Source: Prevotella sp. HJM029 (lineage in GTDB: Bacteria; Bacteroidota; Bacteroidia; Bacteroidales; Bacteroidaceae). From it: a stretch of DNA of 64,000 nucleotides. Positions within the stretch are counted from its first letter, which is position 1, and every line of letters starts with the position of its first letter. This document shows, piece by piece, positions 49,630 through 58,104 of this stretch. The stretch spans positions 1 through 64,000 of the forward strand of contig NZ_AZHT01000177.1 of NCBI RefSeq assembly GCF_000599605.1. The letters are read 5' to 3'. Position numbers and translations under genes: made by a program. The notes beneath the pieces are model-generated. The model was not told where the DNA came from. It saw only the letters and a program-made list of their open reading frames with translations, and made no database searches.

Positions 49630-51156
49630 ATGAGTTTAACCCATATTGTGCGTAAGGTTTTCGTGCCGCGCCAGAAGCAATTAGAACGTTATAATGATGC
49701 CGCAATCGCTTTGCAGCACGATGTTTTAATGCGTTTGGTAGAGAGAGGCGCTCACACAGAATATGGCCGAAAGATGCAAATGAACCGCTTGGCAACGTAT
49801 GATGACTTTGCCAAGCAGGTGCCTGTGAACAGCTATGAGGAATTGAAAGCCGACATCGACCGCATGCGCCATGGCGAAAGCAATGTGCTTTGGCCGGGAC
49901 GGGTGCGTTTCTTTGCTAAATCGTCGGGTACCACCAACGACAAAAGCAAGTTCATTCCTGTGTCACGCGAGGGTTTACATCGTATTCATTATGCGGGTGG
50001 TTTCGACACCGTGGCGCTCTATCTGCGCAACAATCCCACAAGCAAACTTTTCGATGGGCGTGGCCTTATCCTCGGCGGTAGTCACGCTTCCAACTACAAT
50101 CGGGTAGGTTCTTTGGTGGGAGATCTCAGTGCTATCTTGATAGAAAATATCAACCCCTTAGCCAATCTCGTGCGGGTGCCAAAGAAGCAAACGGCACTGT
50201 TGAGCGATTTCGAATTGAAACGCGACCGCATAGCCCACGAGTGTCTGCACAAAAATGTCACGAACCTCTCGGGTGTGCCGAGTTGGATGCTCAGTGTTTT
50301 GGTGCGCGTGATGGAACTTTCGGGCAAGCAACATTTGGAAGAAGTGTGGCCCAATTTGGAAGTATTTTTTCACGGCGGCATCGCTTTCACACCCTATCGT
50401 TCGCAATACGAGCAACTCATCACTAACCCCAACATGCGCTATATGGAGACCTATAACGCCAGTGAAGGTTTCTTTGGCATACAGAGCGACCCCACGGATA
50501 AGAGCCTTTTGTTGATGGTCGACTACGATGTGTTCTACGAATTTATCCCCATGAGCGAGTTTGGAAGCGAGCATCCCACCATCATCCCCTTGGAAGGTGT
50601 GCAGACAGGCATCAACTATGCCATGCTCATCACCACGAGTTGTGGCCTGTGGCGTTATGTCATTGGTGACACCGTGAGCTTCACAAGCACCCAACCCTAT
50701 AAATTTATCATCACCGGGCGCACCAAATATTTCATCAATGCCTTTGGTGAAGAACTCATTATGGACAATGCCGAGCAGGGATTAGCCTATGCTTGTGCGC
50801 AAACAGGTGCCGAGGTACTCGAATATACTGCTGCTCCTGTCTTCATGGATGAACAGGCAAAATGTCGCCATCAGTGGCTCATCGAGTTTGCTACGCCCCC
50901 CAACTCCATCGCCCATTTTGCCGAACTATTGGACCAGCAGTTGCAAACCCTCAACAGCGACTACGAGGCTAAGCGCTTTCATGACATCACCTTGCAACCA
51001 TTAGAGGTGATTGTGGCGCGCAAAGGGCTGTTTAACGACTGGATGAAAGCCAACGGAAAATTGGGTGGACAGCATAAAGTGCCACGCTTGAGCAACAGCC
51101 GAAAGAACATCGAAGCACTCCTCTCGTTTGACCATTCCAACCTCATGGGGGAGTAG
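49630..51156 (+). CDS. GH3 family acyl-acid-amido synthetase-like protein
   Basis: 508 residues, homologous to the plant GH3 auxin-responsive family, an ANL-type adenylating enzyme. Motifs are FFAKSSGTTNDKSKFIPVS (ATP loop, ~residue 95), MRYMETYNASEGFFGIQSDP (~275) and GLWRYVIGDTVSFTSTQPYK, with ITGRTKYFINAFGEELIMDN closing the active site. Plant members conjugate hormones to amino acids; the bacterial substrate is unknown. Located before the Ig-like lipoprotein gene (16-bp gap). Confidence 0.9.
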   Translation: MSLTHIVRKVFVPRQKQLERYNDAAIALQHDVLMRLVERGAHTEYGRKMQMNRLATYDDFAKQVPVNSYEELKADIDRMRHGESNVLWPGRVRFFAKSSGTTNDKSKFIPVSREGLHRIHYAGGFDTVALYLRNNPTSKLFDGRGLILGGSHASNYNRVGSLVGDLSAILIENINPLANLVRVPKKQTALLSDFELKRDRIAHECLHKNVTNLSGVPSWMLSVLVRVMELSGKQHLEEVWPNLEVFFHGGIAFTPYRSQYEQLITNPNMRYMETYNASEGFFGIQSDPTDKSLLLMVDYDVFYEFIPMSEFGSEHPTIIPLEGVQTGINYAMLITTSCGLWRYVIGDTVSFTSTQPYKFIITGRTKYFINAFGEELIMDNAEQGLAYACAQTGAEVLEYTAAPVFMDEQAKCRHQWLIEFATPPNSIAHFAELLDQQLQTLNSDYEAKRFHDITLQPLEVIVARKGLFNDWMKANGKLGGQHKVPRLSNSRKNIEALLSFDHSNLMGE

Positions 51157-51172
51157 TTCTATAAAATAAGGT

Positions 51173-53182
51173 ATGAAAAAAGCAAACAATTGTTCGATAT
51201 ATAGCAAGTCGTGGCGCTGTCTCACAGCAGCCTTTGCGGTGCTACTCGTGGCCTGTTTGGCCGCATGTGCACGCATGGGAAGTCCCGATGGTGGCTGGTA
51301 TGATGAGACACCACCACACGTTGTGGGCGCAGAACCCGCCGACCAGGGCACCAATGTGAAGCAGCGCAAGATTAAAATCAACTTCAACGAGTTTGTTAAA
51401 ATCGACAATGCCACCGAGAAAGTGATTGTCTCTCCACCCCAATTGCAGATGCCCGAAATCAAAGCCACGGGTAAAAGCATTGAAGTGAAGCTGCTGGACT
51501 CACTCCAACGCAACACCACCTACACCATTGATTTCAGCGATGCCATCAGCGATAACAATGAAGGAAACCCCTTGGGCAACTACACTTACAGCTTCTCTAC
51601 GGGCGAAACCATCGACACAATGGAAGTGTCGGGTTATGTCGTAGCGGCTGAAAATCTCGAACCGGTGAAGGGCATTTTGGTGGGCTTGTATGCCAATCTA
51701 TCCGACTCAGCCTTTCAAACGCTGCCCATGTTGCGTGTCAGTCGCACCGACAGTCGCGGCCATTTCGTCATCAAAGGGGTGAAATCGGGCAGCTATCGCA
51801 TTTATGCCTTGCAGGATATGGATGGCAACTATCAGTTCAACCAAAAGAGTGAGAAGATTGCTTTTACGCCTGAAGTGCTCAAAACCACGTGCAAAGCAGA
51901 TGTGCGACAAGACACCGTGTGGCGCGACTCGCTCCACATCGCCGACATCAAGCGTGTGGGCTACACCCATTTCCTGCCCGATGACATTGCACTTGCAGCC
52001 TTTCAAGAGCTGCAAACCAATCGCTATCTGCTCAGTGTCAACCGCAAAGACCCCAACCATTTCACGGTGAATTTCAGCTATGGCGACAAACAGTTGCCCA
52101 CCATCAAGGGGCTGAATTTCAACGCCCACAACGCCTTCATCCCCATAGCCCACGCTCAAAACGACACCATCGACTATTGGTTGCGCGACACGGCCTTGGT
52201 GAATCAAGACACGTTGCACATGGAGATGACCTATATGCGCACCGACTCGCTCGGTAAACTCGTGGCACAGACCGACACGTTGGAGGTGCTGTCAAAGGTG
52301 AGTTATGCGCAACGGATGAAACAAAAGCAAAAGGCTTTTGAACAATGGCAAAAACAACAAGAGAAAAAGAAAAAGCGCGAAGAACCCTATGAAACGGCCT
52401 ATCCACCCGAAACGGTGACGATGCAGGCTGACATCTCGAGCGATTTCGCTCCCGATAAAAATGTGTTGTTACATTTCAACACGCCATTGGCTACCATCGA
52501 CACGAGCAAGGTGCATCTCTATACCAAGGTCGATACGCTGTGGTATCGAGCGCGTTATGAACTGAAACCCATCGCGCGGCGCAATGCTCAGGGACAGTTG
52601 GTGCGTCCCGACTCGTTGAAGTATGGTACCGACTATGAGCTATTGGGCGAGTGGAAGCCCGGACAGGAATATAGTCTTGAAACCGATAGCTTGGCTTTCG
52701 TCGATATCTATGGTGCCGTTTCGAAAAAGTTTAAACAGGGCTTTAAGGTGAAAACCCTCGACGAATACAGCACACTGTTCATCACACTCGCTGGCATGGA
52801 GGGAAAAGATTGCATGGTGTCGCTGCTCGACAAGAACGACAAGGTGGTGAAAACGGTACGGGCTGACAACAGCCGAGCAGAGTTTTTCTATGTGGTTCCC
52901 GATACCTATTACCTGCGTTTGTTTGTCGATGCCAACCATAATGGCATGTGGGACACGGGCGATTATGCTACTCAGCGACAGCCCGAGACGGTGTATTATT
53001 ATCCAGGGAAGATTGAATGCAAGGCGAAATGGGATGTAAACGAGACGTGGAACCCCACGGCCGTGCCACTTTATGAACAGAAACCTGTTGCCATTACGCA
53101 GCAGAAGGCCGACAAGCAGAAGAAAATTCAGCATCGCAATGCTGAGCGGGCACGCAGTCTGGGTATTGAATATAAACCCTAA
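51173..53182 (+). CDS. Large Ig-like domain lipoprotein
   Basis: 669 residues. A long n-region then VLLVACLAAC lipobox. An SbsA-type Ig-like (Big_5) domain (TPPHVVGAEPADQGTNVKQR, KIKINFNEFVKIDN) is followed by a carboxypeptidase-regulatory-like segment (~140-215: VSGYVVAAENLEPVKGILVG). A coiled basic stretch (MKQKQKAFEQWQKQQEKKKK) and further beta domains complete it. This architecture is common in Bacteroidetes surface lipoproteins of unknown function. Close behind the GH3 gene. Confidence 0.82.
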   Translation: MKKANNCSIYSKSWRCLTAAFAVLLVACLAACARMGSPDGGWYDETPPHVVGAEPADQGTNVKQRKIKINFNEFVKIDNATEKVIVSPPQLQMPEIKATGKSIEVKLLDSLQRNTTYTIDFSDAISDNNEGNPLGNYTYSFSTGETIDTMEVSGYVVAAENLEPVKGILVGLYANLSDSAFQTLPMLRVSRTDSRGHFVIKGVKSGSYRIYALQDMDGNYQFNQKSEKIAFTPEVLKTTCKADVRQDTVWRDSLHIADIKRVGYTHFLPDDIALAAFQELQTNRYLLSVNRKDPNHFTVNFSYGDKQLPTIKGLNFNAHNAFIPIAHAQNDTIDYWLRDTALVNQDTLHMEMTYMRTDSLGKLVAQTDTLEVLSKVSYAQRMKQKQKAFEQWQKQQEKKKKREEPYETAYPPETVTMQADISSDFAPDKNVLLHFNTPLATIDTSKVHLYTKVDTLWYRARYELKPIARRNAQGQLVRPDSLKYGTDYELLGEWKPGQEYSLETDSLAFVDIYGAVSKKFKQGFKVKTLDEYSTLFITLAGMEGKDCMVSLLDKNDKVVKTVRADNSRAEFFYVVPDTYYLRLFVDANHNGMWDTGDYATQRQPETVYYYPGKIECKAKWDVNETWNPTAVPLYEQKPVAITQQKADKQKKIQHRNAERARSLGIEYKP

Positions 53183-53407
53183 GCAGTAGAGTAGCTGTCT
53201 GTTGGGGCAATCGTTTCCGTGCACGATATGGTCCATTGCAATGCACCGAACCTAACTTAGGCGGAGTAAGAGCATGCGGATGGGGGCGCAATAGACATCA
53301 CTTTAGCAGCTTATCAATGCCACTTTGTGGGGCAAAAGCATTGCTTTTAAGGTGACGACGAATAGAAATAGAGGGATATTGAAGAAAAAAGATTAAAATA
53401 AAAGGAT

Positions 53408-54286
53408 ATGATACAGCAGAAAAAAAAGAATAAATCGTGTAGCAAACCCCGCTATGCAGCATGGTTGATGGGCTTTGCTTTAAGCCTCATGGTTATCACG
53501 TTGTCAAGTTTTATGCTGCACACAGTGGCATCTTCCTCTACACACGACACGGGCGACTCCCCCTGCAAATTTCGAAATACAGCCTTTAAATCGGGTGAGT
53601 TCTTGTCCTACAACCTCTATTACAACTGGAAATTTGTGTGGGTAAAGGCGGGAACGGCCAGCATGTCGATTGTGCAGAGCCGTTATAAAGGTAAGGATGC
53701 CTATCGCGCCAGCTTGGTAACACGCGGCAGTGATCGTGTGGATAATGTCTTTGTGTTGCGCGATACGTTGCTTTGTTACAACTCGATCGACCTCGAACCC
53801 CTGTATTTTCGTAAAGGTGCCCGTGAAGGAAAACGCTACACAGTGGATGAAGTGTTTTACACGTATGGCAACGGAAAATGCAATGTGCAGCAGCACATGT
53901 TGCACAACGATGGCACAAATTCGTGGGCAAAGCATAGTTATGATGACTGCGTCTACGATATGTTGAGCATCTTTTTGCGTGCACGTTCGTTCAATCCGGC
54001 CAATTGGAAGGCGGGATATGTGGTGAATTTCCCTATTGTTGACGGCGATGATCGCAAGCCAGCCCAGCTGCGTTTCGAGGGAAAAACCACGGTGACGGGC
54101 GATAACGACGTGAAATATGACTGCTTGCGGCTGTCGTATTTAGAGCTGCAAGATGGCAAATACAAACGCATTGTCGACTTCTATGTCACCGATGATGCCA
54201 ACCATGTGCCCGTGCGCTTAGACCTTTTCTTGCGCTTTGGTTCGGCAAAGGCGTTCTTGGTGGGCATGAAAGGTTTAAGAAACTAA
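53408..54286 (+). CDS. DUF3108 domain envelope protein
   Basis: 292 residues. Basic N-terminus then one hydrophobic signal/anchor (LMGFALSLMVITLSSFMLHT). The DUF3108 region runs ~55-285: GEFLSYNLYYNWKFVWVKAG, RVDNVFVLRDTLLCYNSID and LEPLYFRKGAREGKRYTVDE. DUF3108 proteins adopt a lipocalin- or LolA-like barrel in the periplasm; function unknown. Its last 4 bp overlap the 3' end of the convergent sirtuin gene. Confidence 0.83.
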   Translation: MIQQKKKNKSCSKPRYAAWLMGFALSLMVITLSSFMLHTVASSSTHDTGDSPCKFRNTAFKSGEFLSYNLYYNWKFVWVKAGTASMSIVQSRYKGKDAYRASLVTRGSDRVDNVFVLRDTLLCYNSIDLEPLYFRKGAREGKRYTVDEVFYTYGNGKCNVQQHMLHNDGTNSWAKHSYDDCVYDMLSIFLRARSFNPANWKAGYVVNFPIVDGDDRKPAQLRFEGKTTVTGDNDVKYDCLRLSYLELQDGKYKRIVDFYVTDDANHVPVRLDLFLRFGSAKAFLVGMKGLRN

Positions 54287-54993
54287 CGCAACAAAGCCTC
54301 TAAATGCTGCGCCATCAAGGTGCGCATGCCCTCACTTGCCCCCATCTTTAGCGTGGTGATGGGGCGGTCATGGGTCGCGTTTACGGGGTTAGGATCGATG
54401 AGTACGATGGGCGTTTGAGGCGAACAGTAGTGCAAAAGACCTGCTGCCGGGTAGACATTGAGGCTCGTTCCTATGACAATGAAGAGGTCGGCGCGCTGCG
54501 TTTCGGCAATGGCGGGCTCAATCATCGGCACACTTTCACCGAAAAACACGATGAAGGGGCGCAGCAAACTGCCGTCCTTGGCACGCGAACCCGGCACCAC
54601 ATCGCTGTTCTCAGGCGTCAGTTCCTCAATACATTGGGCGTTGTAAGGGTCGCGACTCGAGCACACTTTGGCCAATTCGCCATGCAGATGAATCACCTTT
54701 TTGCTGCCCGCGCGCTCGTGAAGATTGTCTACATTCTGCGTGATAACCGTCACTTCGTAGTCGTTTTGCAGCGACGCAATGAGCCGATGTCCCTCGTTGG
54801 GCACGGCTGTCCATAATTTTTTGCGCAGCATGTTGTAGAAATTCGTCACCAACTCGGGGTCGCGTTCCCATCCTTCATGGGTGGCAATCTGCTCCACTGG
54901 ATAGTTCTCCCACAGGCCACCACTGCCGCGAAAAGTCTTAAAACCACTCTCTACCGACATGCCTGCACCCGTTAAAAACACAAGATGTTTCAT
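54283..54993 (-). CDS. Sirtuin-type NAD-dependent deacylase, zinc tetrad absent
   Basis: 236 residues. Sirtuin motifs: LTGAGMSVESGFKTFRGSGG, TQNVDNLHERAG with the NAD-contacting residues, and the catalytic His in IHLHGEL. The usual two CxxC zinc-binding pairs are missing: only isolated cysteines appear in KVCSSRDPYNAQC. RPFIVFFGESVP and GTSLNVYPAAGL complete the Rossmann part. It removes acyl groups from protein lysines using NAD; the Zn-less variety is known in bacteria. Confidence 0.9.
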   Translation of the reverse strand: MKHLVFLTGAGMSVESGFKTFRGSGGLWENYPVEQIATHEGWERDPELVTNFYNMLRKKLWTAVPNEGHRLIASLQNDYEVTVITQNVDNLHERAGSKKVIHLHGELAKVCSSRDPYNAQCIEELTPENSDVVPGSRAKDGSLLRPFIVFFGESVPMIEPAIAETQRADLFIVIGTSLNVYPAAGLLHYCSPQTPIVLIDPNPVNATHDRPITTLKMGASEGMRTLMAQHLEALLR

Positions 54994-55070
54994 CTACTCC
55001 ATATGAGGTTGTTTTGCTTTGCTGTGGAATAGCAAAGAAGCGTATTCCAACAGGGCGACCACAAATATAA

Positions 55071-55078
55071 CGAAAAAA
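55071..55078 (-). promoter_or_regulatory. -7 promoter box for the sirtuin gene
   Basis: TATATTTG on the minus strand, about 78 bp before the start at 54993. Confidence 0.5.
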
Positions 55079-55144
55079 CGCGGATGGTGTGCCTTTTTTA
55101 ATAAAATTAAGGTGTTGTTTCTTTTGAATTCTGTTTTATTCTGC

Positions 55145-55152
55145 TATCTTTG
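55145..55152 (+). promoter_or_regulatory. -7 promoter box for the FKBP operon
   Basis: TATCTTTG, 50 bp before the first FKBP start. No further promoter is evident between the three FKBP genes, which follow each other within 9-14 bp. Confidence 0.6.
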
Positions 55153-55202
55153 CAGCTGAAATTTAAACGGAAAGTATTAATCATCAAAGCTATATTACGC
55201 AG

Positions 55203-55808
55203 ATGGATAAATTAAGTTACGCCCTGGGTTTAGGCATTGGGCATCAATTGTTGCAAATGAATGCCGAGGGCTTGAACATAGATGACTTCGCACAAGCTAT
55301 CAAAGATGTGATGACTGGCGGCGAGTTGAAAATGAAAGATGCTGAAGCACAGCAGATTGTGCAGCAGTTCTTTGCCGAACAAGAAGCTATACAGCAGGCT
55401 GCAAATGCTGAAAAAGGTAAGGCAGCAAAGACCGAAGGCGAGCAGTTCTTGGCCGAGAATGCGAAGAAAGAGGGGGTGAAAACCACCGCTTCGGGCTTGC
55501 AATACCAGGTGCTTCGCGAAGGAAATGGCAAGCAACCTAAGGCTACCGACCAGGTAGAGTGCCATTATGAAGGCACGTTAATCGATGGAACAAAGTTCGA
55601 TTCGTCTTACGATCGTGGGCAAACAGCTACCTTCCCACTCAATCAAGTGATTGCTGGTTGGACCGAAGGGCTGCAACTCATGCACGAAGGAGCAAAGTAT
55701 CGTTTCTTTATTCCCTATCAGTTGGCTTACGGAGAGCGTGGTGCTGGTGCCTCAATTCCTCCTTATGCCGCCTTGATTTTCGACGTAGAATTAGTAGCAG
55801 TAAAATAA
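55203..55808 (+). CDS. FKBP-type peptidyl-prolyl isomerase, cytoplasmic form
   Basis: 201 residues with no signal peptide. An N-terminal Mip/FkpA-type dimerisation domain (MDKLSYALGLGIGHQLLQMN) is followed by a long helix and a C-terminal FKBP domain (~105-201: ATDQVECHYEGTLIDGTKFD, ASIPPYAALIFDVELVAV). It speeds cis-trans proline isomerisation and acts as a chaperone. First of three tandem paralogs. Confidence 0.93.
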   Translation: MDKLSYALGLGIGHQLLQMNAEGLNIDDFAQAIKDVMTGGELKMKDAEAQQIVQQFFAEQEAIQQAANAEKGKAAKTEGEQFLAENAKKEGVKTTASGLQYQVLREGNGKQPKATDQVECHYEGTLIDGTKFDSSYDRGQTATFPLNQVIAGWTEGLQLMHEGAKYRFFIPYQLAYGERGAGASIPPYAALIFDVELVAVK

Positions 55809-55822
55809 AAATAATCATCAAA

Positions 55823-56704
55823 ATGAAAAAAATTGCTTTCGCAGCTGCCATGTTTGGCATGGCTTTAACATTCGCTTCATGCGGAAATTCAACTCCTAAA
55901 GCCGACTTAAAGAGTGATGTTGACTCCATGAGTTACGCAATGGGAATGGCTCAAACACAAGGTTTGAAGAACTTCTTAGTTGAGAGAATGCAAATCGACA
56001 CCACTTATATGGACGATTTTATCAAAGGTTTAAACGATGGTGCTAATGCAGGTGACGACAAGAAGCGTGCCGCTTATTATGCAGGTATACAGATTGGTCA
56101 GCAGATTTCTAACCAAATGATTAAGGGGATCAATACCGAAGTCTATGGCCAAGACTCTACAAAGAGCATCTCTTTGAAGAACTTTATGGCTGGTTTCATT
56201 GCTGGAACAACAGGTAAGACAGGTGCTGTGAAGATGACTGTTGAGCAAGCTCAGGCTTTAGCGCAGGCTAAGATGATGGCCATTAAGAGCAAGAATATGA
56301 TGCAACAATATGGCGCTAACAAGACAGCTGGTGAGAAATGGTTGGCTGCTAACGCTAAGAAAGCTGGCGTAAAGACACTTCCTTCTGGTGTACAATATAA
56401 GGTCATCAAAGAGGGTAGCGGCGCAATGCCTAAGGATACCTCTACGGTTGTGGTGAACTATGAAGGGAAAACCATCGACGGAAAGGTGTTCGATAGCAGT
56501 TATGCACGCAAAGAACCCATTACTTTGAAGGCCAATCAGGTAATCAAAGGATGGACAGAAGCTCTCGTACACATGCCTGCTGGCTCGGTATGGGAAGTGT
56601 ATATCCCTCAACAATTGGCTTATGGTGAGCGCGAACAAGGTCAGATTAAGCCTTTCTCTGCCCTCATCTTTAAGATTGAATTGGTGAAAGTGAATGGAAA
56701 ATAA
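55823..56704 (+). CDS. FKBP-type peptidyl-prolyl isomerase, lipoprotein form
   Basis: 293 residues. Signal with lipobox (MKKIAFAAAMFGMALTFASC). The FkpA-like dimerisation region (SDVDSMSYAMGMAQTQGLKN) is longer than in the first copy. FKBP domain ~205-293 (DTSTVVVNYEGKTIDGKVFD, QIKPFSALIFKIELVKV). Probably periplasmic, tethered to a membrane. I chose the Met at 55823 because it opens the signal; the frame upstream lies inside the first FKBP gene. Middle gene of the tandem. Confidence 0.92.
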   Translation: MKKIAFAAAMFGMALTFASCGNSTPKADLKSDVDSMSYAMGMAQTQGLKNFLVERMQIDTTYMDDFIKGLNDGANAGDDKKRAAYYAGIQIGQQISNQMIKGINTEVYGQDSTKSISLKNFMAGFIAGTTGKTGAVKMTVEQAQALAQAKMMAIKSKNMMQQYGANKTAGEKWLAANAKKAGVKTLPSGVQYKVIKEGSGAMPKDTSTVVVNYEGKTIDGKVFDSSYARKEPITLKANQVIKGWTEALVHMPAGSVWEVYIPQQLAYGEREQGQIKPFSALIFKIELVKVNGK

Positions 56705-56713
56705 GCATCAATA

Positions 56714-57610
56714 ATGAAAAAAATATTTATGCTGACGCTCGTCTTTTTGGCGAGCGTTTCCTTTGCAACCCTACAGGCAAAGGAGGGAAAGAAGAAGAAA
56801 GGGGTGGTTGAACAGAAAGAGGCTGTGCAGCTTTTAACACCCAACGACACCCTAAGTTATGTGGCAGGAATGACTGCTACCGAGGGTCTTTTGCCCTATT
56901 TGCAACAGCAATTTGGCGTAGACAGCACCGGTATGGCCGATTTTCTGCGTGGTTTCAACGAGGCACAACAGCATGTTAACGACGCGGCTTTCAAGGCTTA
57001 TGCGGCCGGAATGCAGATTGCCGAGATGGTGAATAGCCGCATTTTGCCCAACATGCGCCAAGGACTTGAGGGTACAAACGATTCGATTCAGCGCGCCACT
57101 TTCATCAAAGGATTTGTCGATGCGTTGCACAACGACACGCTGCTCTTCACACTTCGCAAGGCAGCACAGAGCTTTATGCAGCACCGTGATCAGGCTATTG
57201 CCCGCAAAAACGAGGCCTATAAGAAGGAGAACGAAGCATGGTTGGCCAACAATGCCAAGAAAGAAGGCTTCAAAACGCTTCCTTCGGGCTTGCAATATAA
57301 GGTGCTTGTCGAAGGTAAAGGCGCTGTGCCTAAGGACTCAGACCGTGTTGTTGTGAAATACGAAGGTCGCTTAATCGACGGTACTATCTTTGATAGCAGC
57401 TACCGACGCGACCCACAAACCAATACATTCCGTTGCGATGAAGTGATTAAAGGATGGACACAAGCCCTCACGATGATGCCTGTTGGCAGCAAATGGGAGG
57501 TGTGCATTCCTCAAGAGTTGGGTTATGGCGCACGACAAGCGGGTCAGATCAAGCCCTATTCTACGCTCATCTTCACCGTTGAACTGGTGAATATCGAGAA
57601 GAAGAAGTAA
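56714..57610 (+). CDS. FKBP-type peptidyl-prolyl isomerase, periplasmic form
   Basis: 298 residues. Cleavable signal (MKKIFMLTLVFLASVSFATL), a lysine-rich spacer, dimerisation domain (LSYVAGMTATEGLLPYLQQQ) and FKBP domain ~210-298 (SDRVVVKYEGRLIDGTIFDS, GQIKPYSTLIFTVELVNI). No lipobox Cys, so probably soluble in the periplasm. Third of the tandem, 9 bp after the second. The 3' region carries the 22-bp array and then a terminator. Confidence 0.92.
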   Translation: MKKIFMLTLVFLASVSFATLQAKEGKKKKGVVEQKEAVQLLTPNDTLSYVAGMTATEGLLPYLQQQFGVDSTGMADFLRGFNEAQQHVNDAAFKAYAAGMQIAEMVNSRILPNMRQGLEGTNDSIQRATFIKGFVDALHNDTLLFTLRKAAQSFMQHRDQAIARKNEAYKKENEAWLANNAKKEGFKTLPSGLQYKVLVEGKGAVPKDSDRVVVKYEGRLIDGTIFDSSYRRDPQTNTFRCDEVIKGWTQALTMMPVGSKWEVCIPQELGYGARQAGQIKPYSTLIFTVELVNIEKKK

Positions 57611-57677
57611 GGATATTTCATCACTATAAAATGCACGTTTCACACAGATGGAACGTGTATTTCTCGATCATGTATGG

Positions 57678-57962
57678 CTCGTTTCCCCAAAATACCGTTG
57701 AGGTTGCCACAGAAAAAGCCGTGCCCTCTGCAACAAGTCATTAAGGTGCCTTTGGAAAATGATAGAGATAGCGCTAAAAAGCAGTAGAGATTACTGCGAA
57801 AAATGGTGGAGATTGCTTCAAACAACGGCCGAGGTGACGCCAAAAAGCGGTTGAGCTGGTTACAAAAGGGGGCACGGGTGGGTGCAAGAGGTGCCTGAGA
57901 TTGCCTGCGAAAGATGGCGTTGTCAGGCGCTATGCCCACAGTCTTTGCCCCATAATCCCCAC
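57678..57962 (+). repeat. Array of about 13 contiguous degenerate 22-bp units
   Basis: Units begin at 57678, 57700, 57722 (21 bp), 57743, 57765, 57787, 57809, 57831, 57853, 57875, 57897, 57919 and 57941. Consensus about GAGnTnnCnnCnAAAAnnGG plus two free bases. Sequence varies strongly between units while length is held at 22, with a single 21-bp unit. There are no spacers and no open frame, since 22 is not a multiple of three. It lies between the third FKBP stop and the terminator, so it is probably transcribed as that operon's 3' UTR. The remaining 57611-57677 holds only a small ACGTTTC/GGAACGT hairpin. Confidence 0.7.
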
Positions 57963-58005
57963 ACAAAAGGTTGGCCCTTGCATCGCAAAGCCAACCTTTT
58001 TCTTT
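57963..58005 (+). terminator. Terminator after the 22-bp array
   Basis: AAAAGGTTGGC (57963-57973) and GCCAACCTTTTT (57988-57999) form a strong stem followed by more T. It ends the plus-strand FKBP transcript; the minus-strand gene ends at 58105. Confidence 0.75.
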
Positions 58006-58104
58006 TGTTTTCCTGATACAGTTCTTCTTTCCTTACAAGCTATATGTTGTTATTTCCCGCCACCTTTTCGCTTTCTTTTTGTCGAAAAGGTTGGGGCGAT
58101 GGGC

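Noticed and set aside
57678-57962. CRISPR array or coding tandem repeat as explanation for the 22-bp units
   Set aside because: No spacers, units far too divergent for CRISPR repeats, no cas genes, and the period shifts the reading frame every unit.
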